Below are positions 1 to 7,172 of a stretch of 64,000 nucleotides of DNA, piece by piece. The notes under the pieces are model-generated. The model saw only the letters and a list, made by a program, of their open reading frames with translations. It was not told where the DNA came from and ran no database searches. Every line of letters starts with the position of its first letter. Position 1 is the stretch's first letter. Source of the DNA: Rapidithrix thailandica (GTDB lineage Bacteria > Bacteroidota > Bacteroidia > Cytophagales > Flammeovirgaceae); the NCBI RefSeq assembly GCF_039710355.1, contig NZ_JBDKWZ010000002.1:124001-188000 (forward strand). The letters run 5' to 3'. Made by a program: the position numbers and the translations under genes.

Positions 1-297
1 TGTAATTTGGAAACAGGAAGAACCCATCAAATACGAGTGCATATGAAGCATATCGGTCATCCGTTGTTTGGGGATGTGATGTACGGAGGAAACAAAATCC
101 TGAAAGGCGAGAAGTTTTCCAAATACAAATCGTTTGTGGAAAATTGTTTTAAAATATTGCCACGTCAGGCCTTGCACGCAAAATCTTTAGGGTTCGTGCA
201 CCCCGATACAAATGAACAGAAATTTTTTGAATCGGAATTACCTGAAGATTTCACGCAAGTGTTAGAACGTTGGGAAAATTATTTGAATTATCATTAA
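1..297 (+). CDS. RluA/RluD-family pseudouridine synthase, C-terminal part
   Basis: The reading frame is open from the first base of the window and stops at 297, so this is the last 98 residues of a gene that starts upstream. It carries the hallmark stretch LETGRTHQIRVHM followed by GHPLFGD, which is conserved near the end of the catalytic domain of RluA-type RNA pseudouridine synthases. These enzymes isomerise uridine to pseudouridine in rRNA or tRNA. The catalytic aspartate and any S4 domain lie outside the window, so RluA, RluC and RluD cannot be told apart and the target position cannot be named. It ends normally with HAKSLGFVHP and a short acidic tail. Family assignment is firm. Confidence 0.9.
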   Translation, partial: CNLETGRTHQIRVHMKHIGHPLFGDVMYGGNKILKGEKFSKYKSFVENCFKILPRQALHAKSLGFVHPDTNEQKFFESELPEDFTQVLERWENYLNYH

Positions 298-428
298 AAA
301 AACTAAAGGTGAAAACCGCTGAAGTTAAATCAAATTCAGCCCTTGTGTTTTGCAGGGTTAAGTTTTATTAACATTAAAAAAGTTTCCAGGACCTTATCTT
401 TCCTTCAGGAAATAATACGGAATCACTG

Positions 429-1133
429 ATGATCAATTATAAACCCCTGGTATATTTTGTAGCACTCCTTTTATGTATGTATGCTCAAACCTCCCAACTA
501 CAAGGACAGAAAGAGGATATGTTGTTTAAGTTGAAAGGAGAAGTGTTGGATTCGCTTACACAAAGACCTGTTTGCGCCAAAATTGTCTTCCGGAACTACC
601 CGAAAAAAGACTTGATTGGTGTTTTCAAAAATAACTGTCCGGATGGCAATTATCAGATGAATTTGCTTCAAGCAACGGTGTATTCCCTTGAAGTGACTGC
701 TGAAGGATATTGGCCTTTGTTTGAAGAACTACATTATAAGGATAGCGAAGGGTTTTCCAAAGATTTTTACTTAACTCCTATAGAATACGGAGAAGTCATG
801 CGTCTGGATAATGTCCGTTTCATGCGAAATGAGGCGGCTATAATGGAAAATTCTTACCGGGAATTAAATAAAATTCTGACCTTGTTATTGAGCAATCCTC
901 TATTGGTGGTTCAATTGGAAGGACATACGGAAGTTTCTCATAACCATCGGTATAACTTAAAGTTGTCCAAAGATCGGGTGCAATCCATTCGCGATTATTT
1001 GGTGAATTACGGAGTGAAACGCTCTCAAATAAAGACCAAAGCTTATGGAGAAACCCAACCCTTGATCGATGGAAATTCCCTGGAAGCCGACAGGCAAAAC
1101 CGGCGGGTTGAAATGCGGATATTGGAAATCTGA
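429..1133 (+). CDS. OmpA-family outer-membrane/peptidoglycan-associated protein (short)
   Basis: A 234-residue secreted protein. Residues 1-26 form a signal peptide ending near LQGQ. Residues ~35-115 look like a carboxypeptidase-regulatory-like beta domain (LKGEVLDSLTQRPVCAKI, then FYLTPIEYGE), and ~125-234 are an OmpA/MotB-type peptidoglycan-binding domain with YNLKLSKDRVQSIRDYL and NRRVEMRI. It matches the last two domains of the larger OmpA protein at 4997-7024, so the two are probably paralogues. Oddity: the position that is normally Asp in the GHTD motif, which contacts diaminopimelate in studied OmpA domains, is Glu here (GHTEVS). It likely tethers the envelope to peptidoglycan; no specific process can be named. 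Confidence 0.85.
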   Translation: MINYKPLVYFVALLLCMYAQTSQLQGQKEDMLFKLKGEVLDSLTQRPVCAKIVFRNYPKKDLIGVFKNNCPDGNYQMNLLQATVYSLEVTAEGYWPLFEELHYKDSEGFSKDFYLTPIEYGEVMRLDNVRFMRNEAAIMENSYRELNKILTLLLSNPLLVVQLEGHTEVSHNHRYNLKLSKDRVQSIRDYLVNYGVKRSQIKTKAYGETQPLIDGNSLEADRQNRRVEMRILEI

Positions 1134-1171
1134 ATCCGGGGTCGAGTATCCAAAGGTTTACCGGGTGTAAA

Positions 1172-1203
1172 AATAAAAACAAGGGAGCTGAAGGGCTCCC
1201 TTG
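1172..1203 (-). terminator. Rho-independent terminator of the TssD-effector-lipoprotein operon
   Basis: A perfect 9-bp inverted repeat (CAAGGGAGC / GCTCCCTTG) with a six-base loop is followed, reading on the minus strand, by a T-rich run. It lies about 30 bases past the stop of the minus-strand lipoprotein gene and also sits between two convergent genes, so it may weakly stop the plus-strand OmpA transcript as well. Confidence 0.75.
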
Positions 1204-1232
1204 CGTTGACAATTTGATATTTAGGAGTGCAC

Positions 1233-2294
1233 TTAGTTTTTAATAAATACTCTTTCTTGAACCGCTCCGTTTTGATAGGTTTCGGTATAAAGCAACTTGC
1301 CTTTTTTCCCTTCTTTGTATTCATGAAATTTCCATTCCCCAGTTCGTTCACCTCTGTCATAAGAACCGATGGCAAGTGCATAGGTATTTTCCAGGCCCCA
1401 TTGTTGCTGTTGTAAAGCCAAAGGCTCACTGGGTTTGATCTCTATCCATTCCCCTTGTTTATAGTGTTCGGAGACTTTGCCCGCCCCGTCTTGTTTGTCA
1501 ATCCGAGTTGACTCGGAGTCGAAGTAGTGAACAATATGCCCGTTAGCTTTGATTTGCCATTTTTCATACCGGATAAACTCTCCCTGGTTTTCCCCATGAT
1601 GGAAGTCTTTGGTATGAATTATATAATCAGGACCAATGTAAAAGAGCCGGTAAGTTCCGCCAATAGCGTAATTTCCTTCAAAGCGATCCAAGGTTAACCT
1701 GTCGACAATATTGTTGTTTTTAACGGTCAGTATTTCATAGTAAGAAACGCTAAAAGGAAACTCGGTATCAGTATCGATTTCGTCTTTAAAAAAAGTTAAA
1801 CCCAACACCTTTACCGAATCATTGACATCCTGCAGGCGAAACAAGTCGTAATCGAAATATTGATGAGTATCGAAATACAGGGTTCGATAGTCCTTTTCCG
1901 AAAGGAAAAAATTCAAACTCTTGTTTTTGGCAGTAGGTGCTTGATACGTTTTAGGTTCAGATACTTCAGTGTTTCCCAAAAGAGCATCCAAGTTTTTTTG
2001 TGCTTGTGTTGTGTTTTGGTCAAGCTGATCCGGTGCCCCGAAGTCCCACCTTGGCGCAAAGTCGAATTCTATTAACAACTGCTTGCCGATAGGCAAGGGA
2101 AGTGGGTTCAATGTATCAATAAAGGAGAAATCTTGCTCCTGTTGGGTAATGTTTAAAGCAGCTTCTTTTACCTGACGGTTGGCGACCGATTCTGTATTGT
2201 CTGCTTGATGGGCATGTTGACCTTCCGGTGCACATTGAGTCAGTAAGACAATGGACAGAATAAGCAGAAAAATACGATGTGTTTTGAAGTTCAT
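1233..2294 (-). CDS. Lipoprotein, candidate immunity protein of the T6SS cargo module
   Basis: 353 residues starting with a lipoprotein signal peptide: hydrophobic residues 9-18 then LTQC, giving a lipidated Cys21. The body has no domain I recognise with certainty; the C-terminal third (GEWIEIKPSEP, GSYDRGERTGEWKFHEY, LLYTETYQNG) resembles MORN/YwqK-type repeats in which Gly-Glu-Trp motifs recur. It is the last gene of a three-gene minus-strand operon, 7 bases after the predicted peptidase effector. A periplasm-facing lipoprotein directly behind a peptidoglycan-cleaving effector is the expected place and location for an immunity protein. That role is inferred from position only; it could equally be an accessory or adhesion lipoprotein. 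Confidence 0.6.
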   Translation of the reverse strand: MNFKTHRIFLLILSIVLLTQCAPEGQHAHQADNTESVANRQVKEAALNITQQEQDFSFIDTLNPLPLPIGKQLLIEFDFAPRWDFGAPDQLDQNTTQAQKNLDALLGNTEVSEPKTYQAPTAKNKSLNFFLSEKDYRTLYFDTHQYFDYDLFRLQDVNDSVKVLGLTFFKDEIDTDTEFPFSVSYYEILTVKNNNIVDRLTLDRFEGNYAIGGTYRLFYIGPDYIIHTKDFHHGENQGEFIRYEKWQIKANGHIVHYFDSESTRIDKQDGAGKVSEHYKQGEWIEIKPSEPLALQQQQWGLENTYALAIGSYDRGERTGEWKFHEYKEGKKGKLLYTETYQNGAVQERVFIKN

Positions 2295-2301
2295 AGGTTA
2301 T

Positions 2302-3792
2302 TTAATTTATTGGGAAAATTCGATCACTGTCAAAATCTCCTGCATGTAAGTGGTCTTCATGTCCACCGATAGCTGTGGCTCCGGTCAAAGAAGGCAACCA
2401 GGAAATCGTTGTGACTCTAACGCTTGTCATTTGCCCGTTGACTCTTCTTCTGACATTTTTATACCCCCGGCCTTTAAATATGTTTACGAAATAATGATCA
2501 TTTAAGGCATCTACTTTCAATTGTTCTCTGGCCAACGTAGCTAGATAGGCCGTGTCTACACTATCTCCATTGGGGTGAGTGACACTCGGGTAACTGGTGG
2601 CATCGGCAAAACACATTCCCGTACACACCACATCTTCTCTATCCAATTGAATCAATACTCCCAGGAAACCTGCGAAAGATTCAGGGTTGCAATATCTCCG
2701 GGCTGTATTTCTGTAGGTAAAGGTGGCTCTAACATTATTGTCACCTTCTCCTTCATTCACGTTTAAATTATCCGGCATTCTTATCAGCTCTACCAAGTCG
2801 TCAGGATCGTTGGGGCTTGCCAAGGCATATCGTTTATATCCGTAGCGAGTTCCGTGAGAAATGATGGATCCGTCCGCATAGTGATAGTTGGTTTCCGCAT
2901 CTCCTCCTTGTGGAGCAGCTTCCGAACTTGTGTAATTGCTATAGTTTCTATTGAACGAGGCGGTCGAAATTGTTTGCCCGTTTGCCCTTCTTCTGGCCGT
3001 TGACAAGTCGCATTCACAAAGGTCGTATTCGTTGTCAATGGCATTGCGGAAGATGTATGTTACCCTGTCGGAAGAGTCATTGCCAATTTTACCGATTCTC
3101 CGTCTTACCTCTTCATTGCGATAGGTATGTGTACCCAAGGGGTTAAAGGCATTTTCAGGGTGGTATATTTCATACACAATTTTATTTTCCACAGTGAAGC
3201 CGATACGGGGGGCATCGCCAGGGCTTATGATATGCTCAAAGTTGATTTGCTCTTCATAAGTCATCAAAGCATCTGATGCCACTTTGATTTGAAGTACGCC
3301 AACGGCACCATTGGCAGTCATATTTTCTGCCCAGGTATCAAAAGTCGCCCTGTCGTTAGGTCGTAGAGCAACCTTACAAATCAAGGTGTTTTCGAAATCT
3401 TCCAAATTGACATAAGGGTTGTTTCCGTCAGCAGGTAACAATGCGTCTGTATCTCCCGGGCACACTTCAAACTCAGTAGCAGCTTGCCCGTTTCGGATAA
3501 GGCTGAGCACTTCGTTGTTCGTTCCGGTAAGCACCTCATTGCCGGTAAGGACACTCAGTCTGAAAGGTTCATCTTGATGCAAATGGCTATTTTCCATTTC
3601 TACAAGGATATATACCTCCCTTCCTAGAATGGAATCATGAATTTGTTCGAAACTTACGGATAAGTCACCGTTCTCTTCACGGGTTACCACTTTTTTTGCA
3701 AAATACGCATTGGTAATTTCAGGATTGATGACCACCAAGTCGTTAAAATCAGAGGTAATCGCAGGATAATCGTTAAACCAAGCCTTTCCCAT
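2302..3792 (-). CDS. Predicted T6SS effector with C-terminal LAS-type zinc peptidase site
   Basis: 496 residues, no signal peptide and no membrane segment, starting 2 bases after the TssD stop. Residues ~22-90 (NPEITNAYFAKK, GREVYILVEMEN) resemble the extension of the neighbouring TssD and look like an Ig-like beta domain. The middle (~190-400) is unrecognised. The C-terminus carries H406-x6-D413 (THPNGDSVD) and H481-x-H483 (GGHEDHLHAGDF), the HX6D plus HXH ligand pattern of LAS zinc metallopeptidases (M15, M74/MepA, VanX), which cut D-amino-acid bonds in peptidoglycan. With no export signal but an Hcp-like partner, delivery through a type VI tube is the simplest reading. Known: LAS enzymes are cell-wall hydrolases. 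Inferred: antibacterial effector. The spacing between the two metal motifs (~68 residues) is family-compatible. Confidence 0.6.
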   Translation of the reverse strand: MGKAWFNDYPAITSDFNDLVVINPEITNAYFAKKVVTREENGDLSVSFEQIHDSILGREVYILVEMENSHLHQDEPFRLSVLTGNEVLTGTNNEVLSLIRNGQAATEFEVCPGDTDALLPADGNNPYVNLEDFENTLICKVALRPNDRATFDTWAENMTANGAVGVLQIKVASDALMTYEEQINFEHIISPGDAPRIGFTVENKIVYEIYHPENAFNPLGTHTYRNEEVRRRIGKIGNDSSDRVTYIFRNAIDNEYDLCECDLSTARRRANGQTISTASFNRNYSNYTSSEAAPQGGDAETNYHYADGSIISHGTRYGYKRYALASPNDPDDLVELIRMPDNLNVNEGEGDNNVRATFTYRNTARRYCNPESFAGFLGVLIQLDREDVVCTGMCFADATSYPSVTHPNGDSVDTAYLATLAREQLKVDALNDHYFVNIFKGRGYKNVRRRVNGQMTSVRVTTISWLPSLTGATAIGGHEDHLHAGDFDSDRIFPIN

Positions 3793-3794
3793 AA

Positions 3795-4505
3795 TTAATT
3801 TGTCGATTTTTGAGGTTCGATAATTTTAAAAGCCAATTTTTGAAGGTCAGAGGTGATAGAAACATTTTCCAGAAGGTCTTGTTCCAGCCTTTGTCCGTTG
3901 AATTCAAAGTCCTTGGAGTTGTTTTTTAAATCCAAGGTCAGCACCTGACCTACGGCATTGCGGGTTTTTAATACCAAGTAGACGTTGTCGCCTACTTTGA
4001 CTTCATTTTCAGGAATACGTTTGCCGTCTTTGTCCTCATAAAAACTCTCCAAAAATTCTGGCTCAGTATCCGGGAGAAGGCTTGTTACCGGAGTATTCAC
4101 TGCGCTCAAATCCGTTTCTTTCCAATAATGCTCCAGAATTTTCACCCCACCATCGTATAGTATGGCCGGAGTGAGCCGGATATGGGTGGTCATCGGTTGT
4201 CCGTTGATGCCATTGAAATGGTTTTTGAAATACACACAATGCACATCATAAAGCTCCAACACGCGGGTTTTACTGTCTTGTGTGACAGGCGAAACGGTAA
4301 TTTTGACCTTTTTAACCATGTCCATACCGATTGCCCAGGAAAAGAAGCTCTGGTCGGCAGTGGTTTCAAAGGTAATGTCAAACAGTGTTCCATTGGGCTT
4401 ACCCATAGGCTTGCCGCTTTCATCTACCGAACGAGTAAATCTGAATTTGAAATCAAGGATGTTTATTTCTTTATCCTCTACGTACATTTTGGTGATTAGA
4501 CTCAT
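3795..4505 (-). CDS. tssD: Type VI secretion tube protein TssD (Hcp-like) with C-terminal extension
   Basis: 236 residues. Residues 1-130 match the Bacteroidetes TssD/Hcp family from memory of its pattern: short N-terminal MSLITKMYV, a SVDESGKPMGKP loop, ITFETTADQSFFSW, LYDVHCVYFKNHFNGINGQPM and the final beta strands. Ordinary TssD ends near residue 130; this one continues for about 105 residues through EPEFLESFYEDKDG and VGDNVYLVLKTRN, an Ig-like module resembling the N-terminus of the next gene's product. It heads a three-gene minus-strand operon. Hcp proteins form the hexameric tube that carries effectors in its lumen; extended ones can be fused or docked cargo carriers. No other T6SS structural gene (TssB, C, F, G, K, VgrG) is in the window, so this is an orphan copy. 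Confidence 0.8.
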   Translation of the reverse strand: MSLITKMYVEDKEINILDFKFRFTRSVDESGKPMGKPNGTLFDITFETTADQSFFSWAIGMDMVKKVKITVSPVTQDSKTRVLELYDVHCVYFKNHFNGINGQPMTTHIRLTPAILYDGGVKILEHYWKETDLSAVNTPVTSLLPDTEPEFLESFYEDKDGKRIPENEVKVGDNVYLVLKTRNAVGQVLTLDLKNNSKDFEFNGQRLEQDLLENVSITSDLQKLAFKIIEPQKSTN

Positions 4506-4996
4506 AGTATGATTAGATAAAAAAATGGTTTAATAGTGATTTTCGTAAATGTAAAAAAACTTTTTGTTAATACGGCTGCCTAGTAAAAGGTATAAATTAA
4601 AAATAGAAGTGGGCTAATTGATAAAAGGAATTGAAAAATACTCTTACCCATAACAGTTTAGGGCGCTTATAACGGGATAGGGGAGGTGCTGAAATGCTTC
4701 TGTCGGGAGCTACCTCGAAAAATTACGAACTCCTCAGAACAGTCGTTCGGCAATATATTGAATGCTTACCTTACATTCAAGGAAAAGTACAAAAAACCGC
4801 TATATATTGAGCCAATGAATGGAATCCCATCTTTTCAGGATACCTTTTCCTAGCTATTTTTACAGATCTTAACAAAATTCTGTATTAAACAAGAGTTAAT
4901 GCACTTGCTCGGTATAACATAATTTTTATTTATTTGCAATAAGAAACTTACATCAGTGCTATTATAAAATATATTATACTTTTAATTCACAAAGTT
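4506..4996. other. Intergenic region between divergent tssD and OmpA/PD40 genes
   Basis: 491 bases between two divergently transcribed genes, AT-rich, with no open frame that looks real. It must hold the promoters of both. No clean TAnnTTTG element stood out in either direction; on the minus strand a TACATTTA about 50 bases before the tssD start is a weak candidate. No repeat or structured RNA was seen. Confidence 0.5.
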
Positions 4997-7024
4997 ATGT
5001 TACGTGCTTTGCCATTATTCCTTGTTACTCTGCTTTTTCCCCTATTATCCTTTGCCCAAGATGTGCAATGGGCTGCCAGAGTTTTAGATTATTCTTCCGA
5101 ACATTCCCCAGGTGAGTTTAACGCCCAACAGGTGGTGGGCTGGCCTTCCGTATTGCCGGGAGGAGGAGTGAACCCAACGGCTTGGGTACCTAAGAGTGCC
5201 AAGCGTGAGGAGTTTATCAAAGTAGGTTTTGACAATCCGAAGCCTATCCGTCAAGTAGCAATTGCCGAGTCATATAATCCCAGTGCGGTATATCAGGTAT
5301 TTCTCTATGATGAGAACGGCCAGGAGCATTTACTGGGGGAGACGTTCCGTCCTGCTCCTTTACAAGAAGAATCCAGGATGTTGAACATTTTTTTTAACGA
5401 AACCTCTTATGCCGTAGCGGCAGTCAAAGTGGTTTTGGATTGTAAAGCAGTGCCTGGTTTTGTAGGAATTGATGCCATTGCTATCTCTTCCTCCGACCAA
5501 CCGGTAAAAGCCGAAGTTAATTTACGGGCCGATCTTAATCCCAACCTCTTAGTGGAACGTATGAGTAAGACCATTAATAGTGATTATAAAGAAGGGAACC
5601 CTTTGATATCACCCGATGGGAAAACCATGTATTTTACCCGGAGTTATCACCCTGGTAATATAGGCGGTGTGGATGACCCGGAAGATATCTGGTATTCAGA
5701 ATGGAATGCAACCTCCGGACAGTGGGAGGAAGCCAAAAATATGGGAGCGCCTATCAATACGAATGGCCCGAATTTTATCAGTTCCCTGACACCTGATGGA
5801 GATGCCATGGTTGTTGTTTTGGGAAACCGTTATAAGAAAAACGGAAAGGTGGCACCGGGGGTATCGGTAAGTACACGCAATGCCGATGGCTCTTGGACTG
5901 CCCCGGAACAGATGATTATTCAGAATGAATCGCATTTGGGGCCCAAGGCAAATTTCTTTTTGGCCAATAACCGGAAAGTAATGGTGATGGCCATGGAGAG
6001 AACAGATACCCAAGGGGAAATGGATTTATATGTCAGCTTTTTAATGGAAAATGGCGTGTGGTCCAAACCCCGGAATTTAGGCCGCCAAGTGAATTCGGTT
6101 TTGAATGAGGTTTCTCCCTTCCTGGCTTCGGATGACAAAACCTTGTACTTCTCCTCCGAAGGCCATGGAGGTTTTGGAAAGCAGGATATATTTGTTTCCC
6201 GTAGGCTAGACGATACCTGGGAAAACTGGTCGGACCCCGAAAACCTGGGGCCAATCATTAACTCAGAGTTGGACGATATCTTCTTTAACACGCCTCCTTC
6301 CGGAAACTACTCGTACTATGCCAAAGAGCTGAACGAAAACAACTCGGATATTTTCAGAGTGGAAATGCCATTGATTCACAAACCGGATCCGGTGGTGGTA
6401 GTGAAAGGACAAGTTTTCAATTCCAAAACCAAAGAAGCCATTTTAGCAAAAATTATCTATGAACGCTTACCTTCCGGAGAAGAAGTAGGAACCGCTATTT
6501 CCGATACGGAAAATGGAAAGTACCAGATTGTATTACCGAAAGGGGAACAATATGGCTACCGGGCTGAGGCAGAAGGCTTTTTGGCCGTAAGTGAAAACAT
6601 AGACCTGAAAAACTTGGGTAATTTCCAGGAAATCAATAAAAACCTTTACTTGGTGCCAATTGAAGTAGGAGCTACCGTGAGGGTGAATAATATTTTTTTC
6701 AATTTTGATGAGTATAAATTGAATGATACATCCATTCCCGAGTTAAACCGTTTGGTGAATACTCTGAATGAGCATCCGGAAATGAGAATAGAAATCTCCG
6801 GCCATACTGACAATGTAGGAGATGCGGAATACAATAAAAAGTTGTCTGAAAAGCGGGTGAATTCTGTCTTGCAGTTCTTGTTGGATCAAGGAATTGATAA
6901 ATCAAGGTTAGAAGCTGTAGGTTTTGGAGAAGATAAGCCTCTTGTCAGCAACGATGATGAAGAAGAAGGAAGGGAAATTAATCGAAGGGTTGAATTTAGA
7001 ATTTTAGAAAGTTCTTCTTTATAA
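4997..7024 (+). CDS. OmpA-family protein with PD40 propeller repeats
   Basis: 675 residues with a signal peptide (1-20, ending SFAQ). Residues ~25-170 form a discoidin-like beta domain; ~190-450 hold PD40/WD40-like blades (ISPDGKTMYFTRS, LTPDGDAMVVV, DDKTLYFSSEGHGGFGKQDIF); ~465-550 is a carboxypeptidase-regulatory-like domain (VVVKGQVFNSKTKEAIL); ~555-675 is a canonical OmpA peptidoglycan-binding domain (SGHTDNVGDAEYNKKLSEKR, NRRVEFRIL). This architecture is common in Bacteroidota and overlaps that of the type IX component PorE, but the TPR part of PorE is missing. It probably anchors an outer-membrane assembly to peptidoglycan. It is a paralogue, in its last two domains, of the short OmpA protein at 429-1133. 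Confidence 0.88.
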   Translation: MLRALPLFLVTLLFPLLSFAQDVQWAARVLDYSSEHSPGEFNAQQVVGWPSVLPGGGVNPTAWVPKSAKREEFIKVGFDNPKPIRQVAIAESYNPSAVYQVFLYDENGQEHLLGETFRPAPLQEESRMLNIFFNETSYAVAAVKVVLDCKAVPGFVGIDAIAISSSDQPVKAEVNLRADLNPNLLVERMSKTINSDYKEGNPLISPDGKTMYFTRSYHPGNIGGVDDPEDIWYSEWNATSGQWEEAKNMGAPINTNGPNFISSLTPDGDAMVVVLGNRYKKNGKVAPGVSVSTRNADGSWTAPEQMIIQNESHLGPKANFFLANNRKVMVMAMERTDTQGEMDLYVSFLMENGVWSKPRNLGRQVNSVLNEVSPFLASDDKTLYFSSEGHGGFGKQDIFVSRRLDDTWENWSDPENLGPIINSELDDIFFNTPPSGNYSYYAKELNENNSDIFRVEMPLIHKPDPVVVVKGQVFNSKTKEAILAKIIYERLPSGEEVGTAISDTENGKYQIVLPKGEQYGYRAEAEGFLAVSENIDLKNLGNFQEINKNLYLVPIEVGATVRVNNIFFNFDEYKLNDTSIPELNRLVNTLNEHPEMRIEISGHTDNVGDAEYNKKLSEKRVNSVLQFLLDQGIDKSRLEAVGFGEDKPLVSNDDEEEGREINRRVEFRILESSSL

Positions 7025-7107
7025 GTATAAAAGGCAATTTTGTGAATTAAATATGGTCAGGTGGACCTTTTTAAGGTGTTGCTTGACCATGTTTTAACAT
7101 GTATTGT

Positions 7108-7155
7108 CAAAGAAAAAACCTTTCTATTCCGCGGAGTAGAAAGGTTTTTTCTTTG
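7108..7155. terminator. Bidirectional terminator between OmpA/PD40 and fucosidase genes
   Basis: A perfect 19-bp inverted repeat begins CAAAGAAAAAACC and ends GGTTTTTTCTTTG, with a ten-base loop. Flanking A and T runs give a T tract in both directions, fitting the two convergent genes that end at 7024 and 7173. Confidence 0.9.
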
Positions 7156-7172
7156 ACTTAAAAAGAGTTAGT

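Noticed and set aside
838..1429. Long minus-strand frames over the OmpA and lipoprotein genes
   Set aside because: They overlap well-supported genes in other frames and show no domain, signal peptide or conserved pattern.
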